DNA from: Aquifex aeolicus
Lineage (GTDB): Bacteria; Aquificota; Aquificia; Aquificales; Aquificaceae
Length of the DNA stretch: 7,348 nucleotides
NCBI GenBank assembly: GCA_015662815.1
Contig: DQTK01000062.1
Location: 1-7,348 of the forward strand
Reading direction: 5' to 3'
Shown: piece after piece, positions 5,526 through 7,348 of the stretch
Position numbering within the stretch: position 1 is the stretch's first letter
How the letters are laid out: the number at the start of each line of letters is the position of its first letter
Notes under the pieces: generated by a model
The model's database searches: none
What the model was told of the DNA's origin: nothing
The model's input: only the letters and a program-made list of their open reading frames with translations
Program-made: the position numbers and the translations under genes

Positions 5526-6824
5526 TTAAACGCCTGTAAGGGTTTCTGCCTTTACAACTTCATCAGGGTGGGCTATTCTTCCCAGTATTGCACTTGCGGC
5601 AACTACTGCAGGATTTGCAAGGTAAGATTCACTCTTGGGGTGACCCATTCTTCCGGGGAAGTTCCTATTGGAGGTAGATATGCATCTTTCTCCTTCTGCA
5701 AGTACTCCCATGTGTCCACCGAGACATGGCCCGCAAGTGGATGTAGAGATAACACATCCTGCTTCCATAAATATATCAATTAATCCTTCTTTCATAGCCT
5801 GTTTGTAAATACCTTTTGATGCAGGTATTACAATGCATCTTACATAGGAGTGTACCTTCTTCCCTTGCTTGAGAGCAGCTTCGAAAACTTTTGCAGCAAG
5901 CCTTAAGTCTTCGATTCTTCCGTTGGTACAGGAACCTATAAATGCTTGGTCTATAGTTATATGTGTTGACTCGGAAACAGGATGAACGTTTGAAGGAAGG
6001 TACGGCCACGCTACTAAAGGTTCTATCTTGGAAGCATCCCATTCGTAAACAGAATGGTACTCTGCATCTGGGTCACTCTGATAAATCTTCCAAGGTTTTT
6101 GAGCTCTTTCCTTGACGTACTCAATAGTTTTTTCATCGGGAGCTATTATTCCGCTCTTTCCACCGGCCTCTATGGCCATATTAGCAATGGTAAGCCTTTG
6201 TTCTATAGAAAGGTCCCTTATGGTTTCCCCGTCAAATTCCATAGCTCTGTATAACGCTCCATCAACTCCTATTTGTCCTATGGTGTGGAGTATTAAATCT
6301 TTACCGGTAACCCAAGGTTGCAGTTTGTTGTAGAAAATGAACTTCATACTTTCGGGAACTCTAAGCCATACTTCTCCTGTAGCCATCGCATATGCTATGT
6401 CGGTAGAACCGACTCCTGTAGCGAAAGCTCCAAGAGCTCCATAGGTGCATGTATGGGAATCCGCACCTACTACTAAATCTCCGGGAACTACCAACCCTTT
6501 TTCAGGAAGAATGGCGTGTTCTATTCCCTCACCTTCTTTAAATAACCACTTGATTCCATGCTTTTTAGCAAAATCCCTAACTATTTTTGCCTGTTGAGCT
6601 GATTTTATATCTTTAGCGGGAACGAAATGGGAGAGTACCAACGCTATTTTCTCCGGGTCAAAAACTTTGTCTATGCCGTATTTTTCCAAAATCTTAATGG
6701 CAAGGGGAGCGGTAACGTCATTTGCCATTGCAAGGTCAATTTTTGCAGTAATAAGTTCACCGGAATGTACTTCCCTCTTCCCGGCATGGTCCGCAAGAAT
6801 TTTTTCAGTTATAGTCATTCCCAT
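5526..6824 (-). CDS. leuC: 3-isopropylmalate dehydratase large subunit
   Basis: LeuC pairs with LeuD to isomerise 2-isopropylmalate to 3-isopropylmalate in leucine synthesis, using a 4Fe-4S cluster in the aconitase fold. The 432-residue length and sequence style match the shorter archaeal/thermophile-type LeuC. Visible motifs are EKILADHAGK (7-16), DLAMANDVTAP (30-40), GDLVVGADSHTCTYGALGAF (115-134, the aconitase signature), GSCTNGR with cluster ligand Cys299 (297-303), STCGPCLGG with ligands Cys364 and Cys367 (362-370), and NRNFPGRMGHP (386-396). All three cluster ligands are present. The related homoaconitase large subunit is hard to exclude on sequence alone, since specificity is set by the small subunit, which is not in the window. 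The start at 6824 is favoured over Met3 by the ribosome binding site spacing. The gene begins 1 bp after the ftsH stop, so the two are very probably one transcript with coupled translation. Confidence 0.94.
   Translation of the reverse strand: MGMTITEKILADHAGKREVHSGELITAKIDLAMANDVTAPLAIKILEKYGIDKVFDPEKIALVLSHFVPAKDIKSAQQAKIVRDFAKKHGIKWLFKEGEGIEHAILPEKGLVVPGDLVVGADSHTCTYGALGAFATGVGSTDIAYAMATGEVWLRVPESMKFIFYNKLQPWVTGKDLILHTIGQIGVDGALYRAMEFDGETIRDLSIEQRLTIANMAIEAGGKSGIIAPDEKTIEYVKERAQKPWKIYQSDPDAEYHSVYEWDASKIEPLVAWPYLPSNVHPVSESTHITIDQAFIGSCTNGRIEDLRLAAKVFEAALKQGKKVHSYVRCIVIPASKGIYKQAMKEGLIDIFMEAGCVISTSTCGPCLGGHMGVLAEGERCISTSNRNFPGRMGHPKSESYLANPAVVAASAILGRIAHPDEVVKAETLTGV
5535..5556 (+). other. 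Short stem-loop at the pheA/leuC convergence
   Basis: TGTAAGGG (5535-5542) can pair with CCTTTACA (5549-5556) around a 6-nt loop. The RNA has eight pairs with one G-U on the plus strand, but an A-C mismatch on the minus strand, so it suits the pheA transcript better. It begins 36 nt after the pheA stop and lies within the last codons of leuC. No U-tract follows, so it is not a standard intrinsic terminator. It could mark or protect an RNA 3' end, or it could be chance. Confidence 0.25.
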
Positions 6825-6825
6825 A

Positions 6826-7348
6826 CTATACGACCTCCTTCTGAGCTACCTTTTCTTCAGATTTAACTTCTTCCTTATTTTCCTCAGATTTCTTCTCCTT
6901 GTCAAAACTATCCTCTTTTTTACACTTATTCTTGAGGTCTATACCGTACAGCTTAAATACCTCTACAAATTCCTCACAGGTAATGGTTTCCTTCTCGAGA
7001 AGTTTCTTAACTACAGCTTTTAAGGGTTCTTTGTACTCCTCAACTATAGATTTAGCCTTTTCATATTGCTGTGTGATAATTCTTTTAACTTCCTCGTCTA
7101 TTTCCCTTAATAAATCCGGGCTCGTATCTACGGACGTTGTCATGCCTCCTAAAAATGGATTGGCAACCTTTCTAATTGCTATCGGACCGACCCTATCACT
7201 CATGCCCCACATAGAAACCATACTGTATGCCAGGTCAGTAGCCCTTTGAAGGTCGTTTTCCGCACCTGTGGTTATTCCGTCTTTTCCAAAGAAAACTTCC
7301 TCGGCTGCCCTTCCACCTAGCAGAACCAGGATTTTGTTTATTAAGTCC
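6826..7348 (-). CDS. ftsH: ATP-dependent zinc metalloprotease FtsH, C-terminal part (5' end outside window)
   Basis: FtsH is a hexameric inner-membrane AAA+ protease that degrades misassembled membrane proteins and some soluble regulators. Only the last 173 residues are visible. The frame is open to the window edge, so the gene is cut by the window, not truncated. The visible part is the end of the M41 peptidase domain: LLGGRAAEEVFFG, then TGAENDLQRATDLA, whose Asp (codon 7252-7254) matches the third zinc ligand of the family. MVSMWGMSD and the conserved ANPFLGG and DTSPDLLREIDEEVKRII stretches follow, and then the helix-rich end of the domain. The N-terminal membrane segments, Walker motifs and HEXXH site must lie beyond 7348. 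The last 35 residues (nt 6829-6933) form a charged tail with 11 Lys, 9 Glu and 2 Asp, probably disordered. The final codons also contain the leuC ribosome binding site. Confidence 0.96.
   Translation of the reverse strand, partial: DLINKILVLLGGRAAEEVFFGKDGITTGAENDLQRATDLAYSMVSMWGMSDRVGPIAIRKVANPFLGGMTTSVDTSPDLLREIDEEVKRIITQQYEKAKSIVEEYKEPLKAVVKKLLEKETITCEEFVEVFKLYGIDLKNKCKKEDSFDKEKKSEENKEEVKSEEKVAQKEVV
6833..6840 (-). promoter_or_regulatory. Strong Shine-Dalgarno site of leuC inside the ftsH coding end
   Basis: The minus strand reads AAGGAGGT, 8 nt before the ATG at 6824 and 14 nt before the second in-frame ATG at 6818, so it selects the first. The same bases encode part of the last Lys-Glu-Val-Val of FtsH, tying leuC translation to the end of ftsH. 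Confidence 0.85.

Noticed and set aside
5776..6042. Minus-strand open frame of 88 codons in another frame of leuC
   Set aside because: It lies wholly inside leuC, whose frame carries intact aconitase-family motifs; the Arg/Cys/Ser-rich product looks like a frame-shift shadow.
7219..7221. ATG at 7221 as the start of a separate 131-residue protein
   Set aside because: The same frame stays open upstream to the window edge and encodes the conserved FtsH peptidase sequence LLGGRAAEEVFFG, so this Met is internal.
6667..7249. Two plus-strand open frames of 116-118 codons antisense to ftsH and leuC
   Set aside because: Their Ser/Leu/Phe-rich sequences are the usual antisense image of Lys/Glu-rich coding DNA, and they conflict with clear FtsH and LeuC homology.
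1..7348. tRNA or rRNA genes, insertion sequences, CRISPR repeats, riboswitches or a novel accessory system
   Set aside because: Coding density leaves no space for them, and I saw no repeated units, inverted terminal repeats or tRNA-like folds; all genes are recognisable core families.

Overview
This window is an ordinary chromosomal housekeeping region from a thermophilic bacterium of the Aquificales, most likely Aquifex or a close relative. The evidence is recognition of the protein sequences (GatB, PheA, LeuC and the FtsH tail all read like the Aquifex aeolicus proteins), the strong Lys/Glu/Ile/Val bias, moderate GC, and very tight gene packing. I cannot name the species without a search. 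Seven complete genes and one partial gene cover about 97% of the bases, and no gene-free stretch exceeds 130 bp.

Layout from left to right. gatB lies on the minus strand (13-1449). A 125-bp spacer follows, and then a minus-strand run transcribed in the order rplT (L20), pheS, hypE, hypA (4343 down to 1575). pheA lies alone on the plus strand (4407-5498), diverging from rplT across a 63-bp intergenic region. It converges with leuC (minus, 5526-6824) across only 27 bp. leuC is preceded on the same strand by ftsH, of which only the last 173 codons are inside the window.

Functions. rplT and pheS serve translation (a 50S assembly protein and the Phe-tRNA synthetase alpha chain), and gatB serves indirect Gln/Asn-tRNA synthesis. 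pheA makes phenylpyruvate from chorismate, so the Phe biosynthesis gene sits back to back with the gene that charges tRNA with Phe. leuC works in leucine synthesis. hypE and hypA mature [NiFe] hydrogenases, which fits a hydrogen-oxidising organism. ftsH is the membrane AAA+ protease.

Translation signals are of two kinds. rplT and leuC have near-perfect AAGGAGG sites, and pheS is coupled to rplT through a TAATG overlap. In contrast gatB, hypE and pheA have no recognisable Shine-Dalgarno sequence. Gene order is the most distinctive aspect: the usual infC-rpmI-rplT-pheS-pheT block is reduced to rplT-pheS, and hydrogenase maturation genes occupy the place of pheT. I see no mobile element, CRISPR, RNA gene or novel defence-type system here.
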